Below are positions 1 to 8,469 of a DNA stretch of 64,000 nt, one piece after another. Numbering within the stretch: position 1 is the stretch's first letter; every line of letters starts with the position of its first letter. The notes beneath the pieces were generated by a model. It was not told the origin of the DNA. It did not search any database and saw only the letters and a program-made list of their open reading frames with translations. Where the stretch lies: the NCBI GenBank assembly GCA_019637915.1, contig JAHBUV010000001.1, forward strand, positions 2,202,565 to 2,266,564, given 5' to 3'. The stretch comes from Pseudobdellovibrionaceae bacterium (GTDB taxonomy: Bacteria > Bdellovibrionota > Bdellovibrionia > Bdellovibrionales > Bdellovibrionaceae). The position numbers were made by a program, and so were the translations under genes.

Positions 1-39
1 TTCCCCGTGAAAGGGAAAAGAGACCGTCATGGAAAACTC

Positions 40-2853
40 CTAGTGCTTGTTCGCCGGATTGCGGGACGGCCAGAGTTCGGTCCAGTGGGTCGGCGAAGCG
101 CCGGCCGCCTGGTGGGCCTCTCCCAGGGCCTGTTCGCTGACGATGGTCTGCTCGAGGGCTGTCTCCGAAAGGACTTTGCCGCAGGCCTCGACGATGGATT
201 CGGCGTCGATGCCGTGATAGGCGAAAATCTCGCTCGGACGCCCCACCTTCGAGTGCTTGCGCACGGCGCAGGCCTCGTGGCGGACGCCGACGACGGAGCC
301 CAGGTTGTCGAGCAAGCCGGCCTCCCCGTCGTGCACGCTGACGATCGGCACACGCTTGCCGGCGACGGTGATCAGTTCCCCGGCGGCGACGTCTTCGGTG
401 CGGCGCAGGTGCAGATCGGCGTTGATGCCGAGGCCTTCGCGCAACCAGTGGTAATCGTTTTCATGGGCGAGGATCCCGCACAGCAAATCCGGCGAGGTCA
501 CGACGACGACGTTGGCGTAAATGCCGCGCTCCAAGAGGGCTTCCGAGGCTTTCAGCGCCTCCGTGGAGGGAGAGCCCATGGAGAAGATGTTGACGACGTT
601 GTCCCCGGGTTCGTAACCGGCGTAGCCGCGGTAATCAACCAGGTAGTAAGCGCCTTGCAGGACATCCTCACGGATCTTCAGCAGGATGTCGGCATCATCC
701 ATGGCGGCGACTTCGCTTTCGCTGATGGCGCCCGCCATCGGGAATTCGGCGCGGGCGAGAGCTTGCGAGGCGTCGGCCTTGAAGCGGCGCTGGCGTTTCA
801 GGTTCGTCATCATGTCTTTTTGCTCCACGCCGCGGGTGACGCCGCGGATGAGAACGCCGTTGCGGCCGGCGTTGTCGTTGAGCAGGTGGCGCTTCATGGC
901 GTCCGACAGGATCCAGTCGAGCTCCTGGCAGAAGAAAGGCTCCCAAGTCACCTGGTTCGGGATCTGGATGTCGGATTTCCAGCCGTGCTGCGCGCCTTCC
1001 GGCGACAGGGTCACGCCCGAGGGCGTGCCGACGCAGATGAAGCTCGATTTCCAATAAAGATTGTAGAAGTACTGGTCGAGAGCGCGTTTGATGAAGAAGT
1101 CGTAGACCGTCATCAAGGGCATGATCGGCACGCCGACGGTGTCGCGCAGGCGGCCGAAGGAGCCGACGCAGCTCATGACGTTGCACTCGGCGATTTCGAA
1201 ACGCAGGAAACGGTCGCTGACGTCCTCGCCGGGCACGAGGTCCGGGGTCTTCTCGTCTTTGACGCCGTATTCCTCCTCGAGATCGGTGACCACGGGGGCG
1301 CCGAAGATCTTCCCGTCCATGGCGGGGTTCAGGTTCGTCGAGGTGCCGACGTCGGGGGCCATGGAGATGAACAGCTCCCCGGCGGTTTTCCATGACTTCT
1401 CGAAGTCGTTCAGGGGTTTCTGGCCCTGGGCGGCTTTCTTGTCGTCCCAAGGCGTGTTGGCGATGCGCACGAGCTTGGCGGTCAATTGCCCCAGCATCCA
1501 TTGCGTGTGCGGGTAGCTCGCCATCTTCAGATTGATGTCCAGGGAGTCCGGGATGCCGCCGTTCTTCTCGATCTGATCGAGGAAGAGTTTCTGGTTGCGC
1601 TCTTTGAGGGCAGCCTGGTTCCTCAAATCAGCGTAAAGCTTCTCGCCTCGCTCTTTGAGGAACTTGCCTTCCGCGCTGCCGGCGCTGAAACGCTCGAACA
1701 GTTTGTCGCCTTTGAGGCCTTGTTTGTTCTTGAGCTCGGCCACTTCGTCTTCGCTCGGGAGGGCGGAGTGGTTGCCCGGTTGCGCGGCCATGCGCAGGCC
1801 CCAGCCCTTCAGGGTGTGGGCGACGATCATCGTCGGGCGGCGCTTCGAGTCGCGGGCTTTGATCATGGCTTCGGCCAGGGACAGCATGTCGTGGCCGCCG
1901 AAGTCGCGGAAAGCGTCGAAGAGCTCCTGCTCGCTGACGTTGTCGAGGAACTTCTTCAGGTGCGGGTGTTCCTTGGCGATGCCTTTTTTCAGGGCCTTGA
2001 TGTCTTGCACGAGCAGGATGGCCTGAAGCTCGTAGTCCTGCAGGTCCTGCTCCAGGAATTTCTGGAAGAGCTCCCCGCCCGGTTTCTTGAACAGGGCCTG
2101 GCGCTTGTGGCCGTGGCGGACCTGGATGACGTCCCAGCCGTTGGCACGCATGGTGCGCTCGACGCGGTCGGCGTCGGTGCCGTTCATGATCTCTTTGTTG
2201 GTGATGCGGTGGCCGTCCAGGGACTGGCGGTTGTAGTCGACGATCCAGGTGACGCCGCCGATCTCGCGCTCGGCGAAATCCGGGATCGCCTCGTACATTG
2301 AGCCCTCGCGGAACTCCGAGTCGCCGGAGATCGCCCAGAAGTGGGCGTCCGGGACCTCATAGCCGTGCTCGCGGGCGTAGCGGTAGGCGAGCGCCATGTA
2401 GCCGGCGTTCACCGGCGGGATGCCGACGGTGCCCGAGGGGAAAAAGCCGTAGCCGTCGGGATCCAGGGCGGAGTGATAGGATTGGAAAACCGGTTCGCCG
2501 TTCTGCGAGAATTTGCGCAGACCCATCATGGCGGTGTCGCACTCCTCCTGGCTCAGGCGCGACAGGTCCTGCTTCAGCAGGAGATCGAGCAGGTAGTTGT
2601 AGGAGTGATCGGCCGGGGAGGCGTGGGGTTTGTTGGCGATCATGTCGTGGCCGGACTTCACGATCAGGTGCAAGGCGCCCAAAATATGCAGGGCGCTCGC
2701 GGCGGCGGCCGGGTGACCGCCGATCTTCGGATCACCTTTGCTTTTTTCGGCGCGGTGGTTGGCCTGGTAGATCATCTGCGTCGACAGATAATGAGCCCGG
2801 CGGGCGATGGATTCGAGCACGTCACGATTGATGTTTTTCAGAGATTTGTCCAT
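40..2853 (-). CDS. aceE: Pyruvate dehydrogenase E1 component, homodimeric type
   Basis: This 937-residue protein matches the single-chain E1 family, which decarboxylates pyruvate with thiamine diphosphate and passes the acetyl group to the E2 lipoyl domain. The thiamine diphosphate motif is visible as GDSEFREGS followed about 30 residues later by NRQSLDG. The N-terminal GGHPAAAASA and HSALPS segments are also typical of the transketolase-like fold. It is slightly longer than the E. coli enzyme (about 887 residues). It lies 60 bp downstream of the TonB-like gene on the same strand. No E2 or E3 gene is in view; they would lie beyond the left edge if clustered. The ATG start has only a weak ribosome-binding sequence. 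The related alpha-ketoglutarate or transketolase families are less likely because of the length and motif order. Confidence 0.9.
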   Translation of the reverse strand: MDKSLKNINRDVLESIARRAHYLSTQMIYQANHRAEKSKGDPKIGGHPAAAASALHILGALHLIVKSGHDMIANKPHASPADHSYNYLLDLLLKQDLSRLSQEECDTAMMGLRKFSQNGEPVFQSYHSALDPDGYGFFPSGTVGIPPVNAGYMALAYRYAREHGYEVPDAHFWAISGDSEFREGSMYEAIPDFAEREIGGVTWIVDYNRQSLDGHRITNKEIMNGTDADRVERTMRANGWDVIQVRHGHKRQALFKKPGGELFQKFLEQDLQDYELQAILLVQDIKALKKGIAKEHPHLKKFLDNVSEQELFDAFRDFGGHDMLSLAEAMIKARDSKRRPTMIVAHTLKGWGLRMAAQPGNHSALPSEDEVAELKNKQGLKGDKLFERFSAGSAEGKFLKERGEKLYADLRNQAALKERNQKLFLDQIEKNGGIPDSLDINLKMASYPHTQWMLGQLTAKLVRIANTPWDDKKAAQGQKPLNDFEKSWKTAGELFISMAPDVGTSTNLNPAMDGKIFGAPVVTDLEEEYGVKDEKTPDLVPGEDVSDRFLRFEIAECNVMSCVGSFGRLRDTVGVPIMPLMTVYDFFIKRALDQYFYNLYWKSSFICVGTPSGVTLSPEGAQHGWKSDIQIPNQVTWEPFFCQELDWILSDAMKRHLLNDNAGRNGVLIRGVTRGVEQKDMMTNLKRQRRFKADASQALARAEFPMAGAISESEVAAMDDADILLKIREDVLQGAYYLVDYRGYAGYEPGDNVVNIFSMGSPSTEALKASEALLERGIYANVVVVTSPDLLCGILAHENDYHWLREGLGINADLHLRRTEDVAAGELITVAGKRVPIVSVHDGEAGLLDNLGSVVGVRHEACAVRKHSKVGRPSEIFAYHGIDAESIVEACGKVLSETALEQTIVSEQALGEAHQAAGASPTHWTELWPSRNPANKH

Positions 2854-2913
2854 GTTAGGTTGATTACGTGAGAACCCGGGAAGGGGACATGGATAACAGT
2901 ATGCGTCGTAGTG

Positions 2914-3786
2914 TTACGACTCGAGAATGAAATCCCAACGGATTTTGACCGTGCCATCGGCCTCGATGATGCCCTTCGGCGGATTCGGAAAAGGGGCGGC
3001 GGAACGGAAGGCTTCCATGGCGGCGTCATCGAGGTCGGCGACGCCGGACTCGTTCATGACCTGCACCCTCACCAGATTGCCTTTTTCATTCAGGACGATC
3101 AGCAGTTTGGTGATGTGATCCTGATCCGAGGCGATGCGGCGACCCTGCTTGAACATCTTGTTCAGCTTCACCTTCACCGTGGGCTCCCAGTACTGCGACA
3201 GCTGGCGGCGGATGCGGGAGTAATAGGTGAAGTACTTGAACTCGCGCGTGTTGAGCATGGTCTCGGCGCCGGATTCGACGTTTTTGAGGTAATCGTTGGT
3301 GCGGCTCGAGTCGGAGGCGGCCTGACCGGCGCCTTTCTCCCCAAAGCGTTTTTGTTCTCTTTCCTGCAGCTGATTGACCGGGTTGTTGCCGGTGAGGTCG
3401 CGCAGGGTGGGGCGGTTTTTGGCGACGGGTTTTTCCGCGGTTTCGCCGGCGGGGCGGCTCGTGCGGCGCGCGGCGTTCTTGAGATTGCGGAATTCGCCGC
3501 GCTCGCGGGCCGCGGTTTCTTTTTCCACGCGTTGGTCGTGGGCCGACAGGTAAGCCTCTTTGACGGGCTTTTCATCGTTCGCGGATTTTTCGGCCATGTC
3601 GACGATGTGCTTGGTTTTCGGGGTCGGATCGGCGGCGTTTTTCTCGCGCGCGTCGATGAAGTCCACGGTCACGGTTTCCACGACGGGAGGGGTCGGACGC
3701 AGTTGGGACAGCGCCAAAAAAGCCGTCACCATGACGTGCAGGGCGAAAGATAAAATGAGCGCGTTCCGCAGGGTGAAATTCCGCAT
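2914..3786 (-). CDS. TonB/TolA-like envelope protein
   Basis: The 290-residue protein has one N-terminal membrane anchor (about residues 8-26, LILSFALHVMVTAFLAL), a long charged Lys/Glu/Arg-rich middle, and a C-terminal TonB/TolA-type domain. The domain shows IRRQLSQYW, a beta stretch, SGVADLDDAAMEAF, and APFPNPP near the end. Proteins of this plan span the periplasm and transmit force or contact from an inner-membrane ExbBD/TolQR motor to the outer membrane. No motor genes are adjacent, so its partner is unknown. The ATG is preceded by AGAGGGACC, a usable ribosome-binding site. It is transcribed divergently from the PP2C gene across an 88-bp gap. Confidence 0.75.
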   Translation of the reverse strand: MRNFTLRNALILSFALHVMVTAFLALSQLRPTPPVVETVTVDFIDAREKNAADPTPKTKHIVDMAEKSANDEKPVKEAYLSAHDQRVEKETAARERGEFRNLKNAARRTSRPAGETAEKPVAKNRPTLRDLTGNNPVNQLQEREQKRFGEKGAGQAASDSSRTNDYLKNVESGAETMLNTREFKYFTYYSRIRRQLSQYWEPTVKVKLNKMFKQGRRIASDQDHITKLLIVLNEKGNLVRVQVMNESGVADLDDAAMEAFRSAAPFPNPPKGIIEADGTVKIRWDFILES

Positions 3787-3874
3787 GGTCCCTCTGTGGG
3801 ACCTATCGGAAGACGAAAAAGGTCAATGAAGTGAAATCGACAGAATTTGACTTCCCTTCCGGGCGCGCGTCAGA

Positions 3875-4618
3875 ATGAGAAAGATGAAAATCGAGGCGTG
3901 GTTTTTGACGGACAAGGGGCTCCGCCGGGACTCCAATCAGGACTCCTGTCTCGTCAACACAGAGAAGGGCTTCTTCACCGTCGCGGACGGCATGGGAGGC
4001 CATTCCGGGGGCGAGGTCGCCTCCTCCATCGCCGTCAGCACCGTTGATGAAGTTCTGTCGGATCCCGAGGCCGCCCAACGCTCCCCCCGGGAAGTGATCC
4101 TGAAGGCCTACGAGACCGCCAGCCAGCGCATTTACGACAAGGCCGCCTACGAGAACACCGCCCTGGCCGGCATGGGCACGACCATGGTCCTGGCCTACGT
4201 GCGCGGGCAGTCGATTTACGTCGCCAACGTCGGCGATTCGCGTTGTTACATGTTCAAAAAGCCCTACCTTTGGCAAATCACCGAGGATCACTCGCTCGTG
4301 AACGAGCAGATCCGCGCCGGTCTGCTGTCCGAGGATCAGGCCCGAGCGATGGTCGGGAGAAACGTCATCACCCGCAGTGTCGGGTATGAACGGGAAGTGC
4401 ATCCTGATATCATCGAAAGACACATGCAGCCGGGCGAGATCTACATTCTCTGCTCGGATGGATTGACCAGCATGGTTCCCGACGAGCGCATCGGCGAGAT
4501 CCTGGACGGTCATCCTCCGGAGCGCATCGCCCGCCTGTGCATCGAGCAAGCCCTGGCCCACGGCGGGGACGACAACGTGACCGTCGTCGTCCTGCACGTG
4601 CTGGCGGATTCGAACTGA
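3875..4618 (+). CDS. PP2C-family Ser/Thr protein phosphatase
   Basis: A compact, cytosolic PPM phosphatase of 247 residues that should remove phosphate from Ser/Thr residues using two metal ions. All signature motifs are intact: RRDSNQDS near the N terminus, VADGMGGHSGGEVAS, GMGTTMV, ANVGDSRCY, EDHSLV, CSDGL and GGDDNVTV. It forms a likely two-gene unit with the M23 peptidase gene 16 bp downstream. A second in-frame ATG nine bases later (3884) is preceded by GAGAAAG, so either start is possible. It gives an internal reference for the degenerate PP2C-like protein at 62061-62744. No Ser/Thr kinase is visible in the window. Confidence 0.93.
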   Translation: MRKMKIEAWFLTDKGLRRDSNQDSCLVNTEKGFFTVADGMGGHSGGEVASSIAVSTVDEVLSDPEAAQRSPREVILKAYETASQRIYDKAAYENTALAGMGTTMVLAYVRGQSIYVANVGDSRCYMFKKPYLWQITEDHSLVNEQIRAGLLSEDQARAMVGRNVITRSVGYEREVHPDIIERHMQPGEIYILCSDGLTSMVPDERIGEILDGHPPERIARLCIEQALAHGGDDNVTVVVLHVLADSN

Positions 4619-4634
4619 AGGGCGCGGGGGAATC

Positions 4635-5639
4635 GTGGAACGGGAACAGATCACACTCTTCGTCGTCGGCAATCAATCCGGTTCCTCGCGCAAGATCGTC
4701 ATTCCCGCGGCCTGGGTGAAGCTCGGCGGTTTCGTGCTGGGCGTTTTGCTGCTGGCCTTCGCCGCCGGCATGGTCGATTACTTCGGGCTGCTCGTGCAAT
4801 CCATGGAGAACAAACGCCTGCGCGCCGAGAACGCCCAGCTCACGAAGCAGTTCCAGGCCGTGGAATCGAAGGTGAGCGCCCTCGAAAACAGCCTCGAGCG
4901 CGTGAAAACCTTCACGCAGAAACTGCAGCTGATCACCAACATCGACGCCCAGGACCGCATCCTGAAACTCACCGTCGGCACCAAACCCGCGCCGGGCCAG
5001 CAGATGGACGAGTACGAGCCCATGGATCAGCGCATGCCGCCGGAGGCCTTCACGGAGCAGGATCAGGTGTTCGCGCCGGAGCGCCCTTTGAACGAGCAGC
5101 GCAACGAGGTGGCGGAAGAGGCGAGCGGCCGCGATTACGCGAGCTTGGTCGTGCGCATCGACAAGGCCGTCAAAGAGACGCACCTGAAAGAGCAATCCGT
5201 CATCGAGCTCTGGGAAAGCCTCTCGGACCGCCAGAGCATCCTGAACGCCACGCCGAACATCAAACCGGCCAAGGGCTGGATCACCTCGCGCTTCGGCCGC
5301 CGGGTGAACCCGGTGACGGGCCGTCTGGCCCTGCACGCCGGGATCGACATCGCCGCCGCTCCGGGCTCGCCCGTCTACGCGCCGGCGGACGGCGTGGTCA
5401 CCTTCGCCTCCTACGATGAAAGCTACGGGAAGCTCGTCAGCATCGACCACGGCTACGGCGTGACGACGCGTTTCGGTCACAACTCGCAGATCTACGTTCA
5501 CGTCGGGCAGCGCGTTTCGAAGTACGACGTCATCGCCGCGGTCGGCAACACCGGTCGCTCGACGGGCCCGCACTCGCATTATGAAGTGCGCATCAACGGC
5601 ACGCCCGTCGACCCGATCAATTTCATTCTCGACGAATAA
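4635..5639 (+). CDS. M23-family peptidase with membrane anchor and coiled coil
   Basis: This 334-residue protein starts with GTG. It has a short cytoplasmic head, one membrane segment (about residues 34-55), a coiled coil (about 58-105), and a C-terminal LytM/M23 domain. The zinc-binding signatures are complete: HAGID (H234, D238) and HSH (H313, H315). It is therefore predicted to be an active periplasmic endopeptidase that cuts peptidoglycan cross-links. The layout resembles the MepM/DipM/EnvC class. It follows the PP2C gene by 16 bp. It converges end to end with the amidotransferase gene, whose stop codon begins at the very next base. Confidence 0.88.
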   Translation: MEREQITLFVVGNQSGSSRKIVIPAAWVKLGGFVLGVLLLAFAAGMVDYFGLLVQSMENKRLRAENAQLTKQFQAVESKVSALENSLERVKTFTQKLQLITNIDAQDRILKLTVGTKPAPGQQMDEYEPMDQRMPPEAFTEQDQVFAPERPLNEQRNEVAEEASGRDYASLVVRIDKAVKETHLKEQSVIELWESLSDRQSILNATPNIKPAKGWITSRFGRRVNPVTGRLALHAGIDIAAAPGSPVYAPADGVVTFASYDESYGKLVSIDHGYGVTTRFGHNSQIYVHVGQRVSKYDVIAAVGNTGRSTGPHSHYEVRINGTPVDPINFILDE

Positions 5640-6326
5640 TCAGCGGATCAGAAAGCCTTCGAGGGTTCTTTCGAACCAGCGCTGCAGCGGGGGCTGGTGC
5701 AACGGCCCGTCGCGCAGGATCTCCTCGCGGCTTTGCACGTGGCCCGTTTTCGGCAATTCGGCGTCGTTGGCGCACTCCTCGCTCCAGGCCAGCGTCGTTT
5801 CCGGATGGAATTGAAAACCGAGAGCGAGGTTGTCCCACACGAACGCCTGATGGGGCCACCAGGCGTTGCCGGCCAGGCGGGTGGCGCCGGCGGGAGTTTC
5901 AAACACATATCCATGCCACTGGAAAACCTTGAGTCGTCCCGGGGCTTCAAAGCCCGCGAGGCCGGGTTTGACCTGCAGATCGACGTCGAGCCAGCCGGCC
6001 TCCCAATCGCCGCGGGGGCCGACTTTCGCCCCGAGCACTTCCGCCAGCAATTGCCCGCCCAAACAAAGGCCCACCACGGGTTTGCCTTGTTTCAAGGCGG
6101 CTTCGATCAAACGCTTTTCCTCGCGCAACCACGGATGCAGGTGCTCCTGGTCGACGTTCATCTCGCCCCCGGCGATGATCAGGGCGTCGACCTCGTCCAC
6201 TTTGGGCAGGGGCTCGCGCTCGGACATGCGGCGGTGCAGGCTGCGGAAACCGCGGGCTTTCACCCAGGGAACGGCCGTGCCCGCGGCGGAAAAAACGGTG
6301 TGCTGGACGATGCCGATCGTTTTCAA
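5640..6326 (-). CDS. Class I glutamine amidotransferase-like protein
   Basis: The 228-residue protein carries the amidotransferase triad. The nucleophile elbow is GLCLGGQLL (C88) and the His-Glu pair is FHPETT. Stand-alone members (GuaA-N-like/YfeJ group) hydrolyse glutamine or related gamma-glutamyl compounds; the substrate here is unknown. The chosen start is TTG at 6326, because TTGA overlaps the TGA stop of the upstream gene and GAAAGG lies just before it. This indicates translational coupling. In-frame codons further upstream would only extend into the upstream gene. It is the last gene of the operon with the two large exported paralogues. Confidence 0.8.
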   Translation of the reverse strand: MKTIGIVQHTVFSAAGTAVPWVKARGFRSLHRRMSEREPLPKVDEVDALIIAGGEMNVDQEHLHPWLREEKRLIEAALKQGKPVVGLCLGGQLLAEVLGAKVGPRGDWEAGWLDVDLQVKPGLAGFEAPGRLKVFQWHGYVFETPAGATRLAGNAWWPHQAFVWDNLALGFQFHPETTLAWSEECANDAELPKTGHVQSREEILRDGPLHQPPLQRWFERTLEGFLIR

Positions 6327-8458
6327 GGCGAAGACCTTTCGTTCATGATGGAAAAAGGCGCCTTCGGGCATTGCAGCTCGCGCATCTTCCGGCTGATCAG
6401 AACCGCCCAGTCCTTGGAGCTGAACGGCGGGGAGAGACGGGCGTCGAGCAAGCTGCGCTTGAGAGCCGCCAGGCGCGCGGAGGACGTGGGTTTGGTGGCG
6501 AAGGACTCATCGCCCACGCAGATGCGCACGATCTCGGGACTGATCGTGTTGCTGAGCAGTTCGTCGATCATGTCGCACATGAACTCGCCGGCGCCCAGAT
6601 GATCGATGGCGGCTGACCAGTCGAACCAGGCGTTTTTCAGGACGCGGCAGGCGGTGACGTGGGCGCGGCTCTCGAGAGGCAGGTTTTCCAGCGTCATGTG
6701 AGCCAGAGGGGAGGCCTCGGGTGCGGCCGGAACCAGCTCGCGGGAAGAGACTTGCAGCGTGCGCAGATTGCCGCGGAAGGAACTCAGGCGGTTCCCGAAG
6801 ATCCTCAACGTGTGCTCCAGCCATTCGTGCACCGGGGCGCGCCCCAGGGAGAAGCCTCTTTTCCCGAACAGGGCGGACTTCAAGACATGATGGCGCTGCT
6901 CGAGCTCCGAGCGTTGGATGACGGAGTCGTCGGCGGCCAGGGTGCGCAGCGCGCGCACGATCCGTTGGTGGGTGATCTGGCTTTGCCGCAAATTCTCATT
7001 GTTGTCCCGCCAGAAGACGTACTCCGCGTCTTCGGCGTGCCGCTGCTCGAAAAAATCCCGCGCCTCATTGGTCAGGGTCAGGCTCAACGTCAGCGTCTGG
7101 CGCAGGGAGCCCACCCAGGCGCGGCTTTGGTCGGCGCAACGGTTCACGGCCTCCTCGTCGTGGACGGATTCATCCAGCGCGCGCCGCAAGGTCGCGGCCA
7201 GTTTGCGCCGCGCGATGGCTTCAAAGGCGCCGAGGGTGGAAACGCGGGTGTCCGGCGCCACGCCGGGCCGCAGCTGGGCGGCGGCATCGAGAACGTTCAG
7301 CATGGCGGCCGGAAACGCCGGCGTGGAATTGAAGCCGGAAAGGCCGCTCTGGAAGATACCCAGCAGCTCGTGGCCGGTCACGCAGGCGAGGAGGGGATTG
7401 TTCCTGGAGTCGCGCAGCTGCGCCTCGTAGATCATCAGGCCCTGATGATGGCGCGAGACCAGTCGTTCGATCTCCAGGGTGTCGATATCCATTTTCTGGC
7501 GGGACGCAATGGTGGCTTGCAGCGCGGGCGAGGGCTCGCCAACGCGTTCTTCGAACAGGGATTCCTCTTTTTGCAGGTCGCGCGTGATCTCGTCGATCTG
7601 CTGGGTGCTCGCCAGGCGCATGTAAGAGATTTTGCGGTCGATCTTCCAGAACTGGCAGGTGTTCTGCAGGATGGCCATGCGGTGTTCGGGCACGTTCATG
7701 TCGACGGTGTTCTGGTCCACCATTTTCACGAACGTGGAAAGCGCGCTGGTGGCGGCGGCGCCGCCGGTGAGGGCGAACTTCGCGGTCATGCCGACCGCGG
7801 GATTCACCGCGAAAGCCATGAGGGCGTAAGGGGCGAGATTGTTGGCGATGTCGTTGAGGGCCAGTAAGACCTTGCCCGTTCCCATGAGCTCGCGCCCGCA
7901 CTCGGAGCGCAGCAGGGGGTTGCTGCTGAAAACCGTTCCCAGCCGCGTCGCGGATTCGATGGCGATCCGGATGTGCTCGTCGAGCTGCCCCACGGGGAGC
8001 TGCCCGCTGACCGGGTCCTTCAGGCTGTCGGGCTGGCTCATGTACTGCTGGAGAACGACCAGGGCCTCGCGGATCCTCTGGGTGTTGTCATGGACCCCGC
8101 TCATCGTTTCCTTCATCGGCGCGCATTCCGGTGTCGTGTCGATGGTCGCCGACATGATGTCCAGGGCCTGGATCAGGGAGTCGTAGGGGCGGTTGTTGAA
8201 CAGCGGGCAGTCGTACTCGGGCGCCAGGCCGCAGGCGATGCGCAGGGACGAGGCGGCGTTCGTGTACGTCTCGTTGCAGGTTCGCGGCAGGGGATCGCTG
8301 CTGATCGGTCCGGGCCGCCGCTGACCGGGATAGTCGCTGCCGCTTCCCGATCCGCTGTTGTCTCCCGGGCAATTTTTGTTGGTGGTGATGCAGTCCCAAC
8401 TATCGAAGGCCGCCGCGGTCAGGCTGAAGAAAACCGTCAGCAGGAAAACCCTGATCAT
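6323..8458 (-). CDS. Large exported protein, paralogue A (unknown function)
   Basis: I do not recognise the family. The 711-residue product has a signal peptide (MIRVFLLTVFFSLTAAA), a Ser/Gly-rich segment, and then long helical stretches. It is clearly paralogous to the gene just upstream. Shared blocks include YDCPLFxNRP with QALDIMS, CGRELM, NNLAPYALM, FALTGGAAATSA, NTCQF, and SAAIDHLGAGEFMCDMID near the C terminus. A hydrophobic, Gly/Ala-rich stretch at about residues 204-243 could enter a membrane. Paired cysteines recur at matching places. The ATG at 8458 is preceded by AAGGAG, which decides the start over a longer frame. Eleven bases separate it from paralogue B, so they are co-transcribed. 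Confidence 0.8.
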   Translation of the reverse strand: MIRVFLLTVFFSLTAAAFDSWDCITTNKNCPGDNSGSGSGSDYPGQRRPGPISSDPLPRTCNETYTNAASSLRIACGLAPEYDCPLFNNRPYDSLIQALDIMSATIDTTPECAPMKETMSGVHDNTQRIREALVVLQQYMSQPDSLKDPVSGQLPVGQLDEHIRIAIESATRLGTVFSSNPLLRSECGRELMGTGKVLLALNDIANNLAPYALMAFAVNPAVGMTAKFALTGGAAATSALSTFVKMVDQNTVDMNVPEHRMAILQNTCQFWKIDRKISYMRLASTQQIDEITRDLQKEESLFEERVGEPSPALQATIASRQKMDIDTLEIERLVSRHHQGLMIYEAQLRDSRNNPLLACVTGHELLGIFQSGLSGFNSTPAFPAAMLNVLDAAAQLRPGVAPDTRVSTLGAFEAIARRKLAATLRRALDESVHDEEAVNRCADQSRAWVGSLRQTLTLSLTLTNEARDFFEQRHAEDAEYVFWRDNNENLRQSQITHQRIVRALRTLAADDSVIQRSELEQRHHVLKSALFGKRGFSLGRAPVHEWLEHTLRIFGNRLSSFRGNLRTLQVSSRELVPAAPEASPLAHMTLENLPLESRAHVTACRVLKNAWFDWSAAIDHLGAGEFMCDMIDELLSNTISPEIVRICVGDESFATKPTSSARLAALKRSLLDARLSPPFSSKDWAVLISRKMRELQCPKAPFSIMNERSSP

Positions 8459-8469
8459 CTCCGTCTCCT

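Noticed and set aside
7-1395. 462-codon frame on the plus strand opposite aceE
   Set aside because: Antisense shadow of a strongly supported gene, with no family match and atypical composition.
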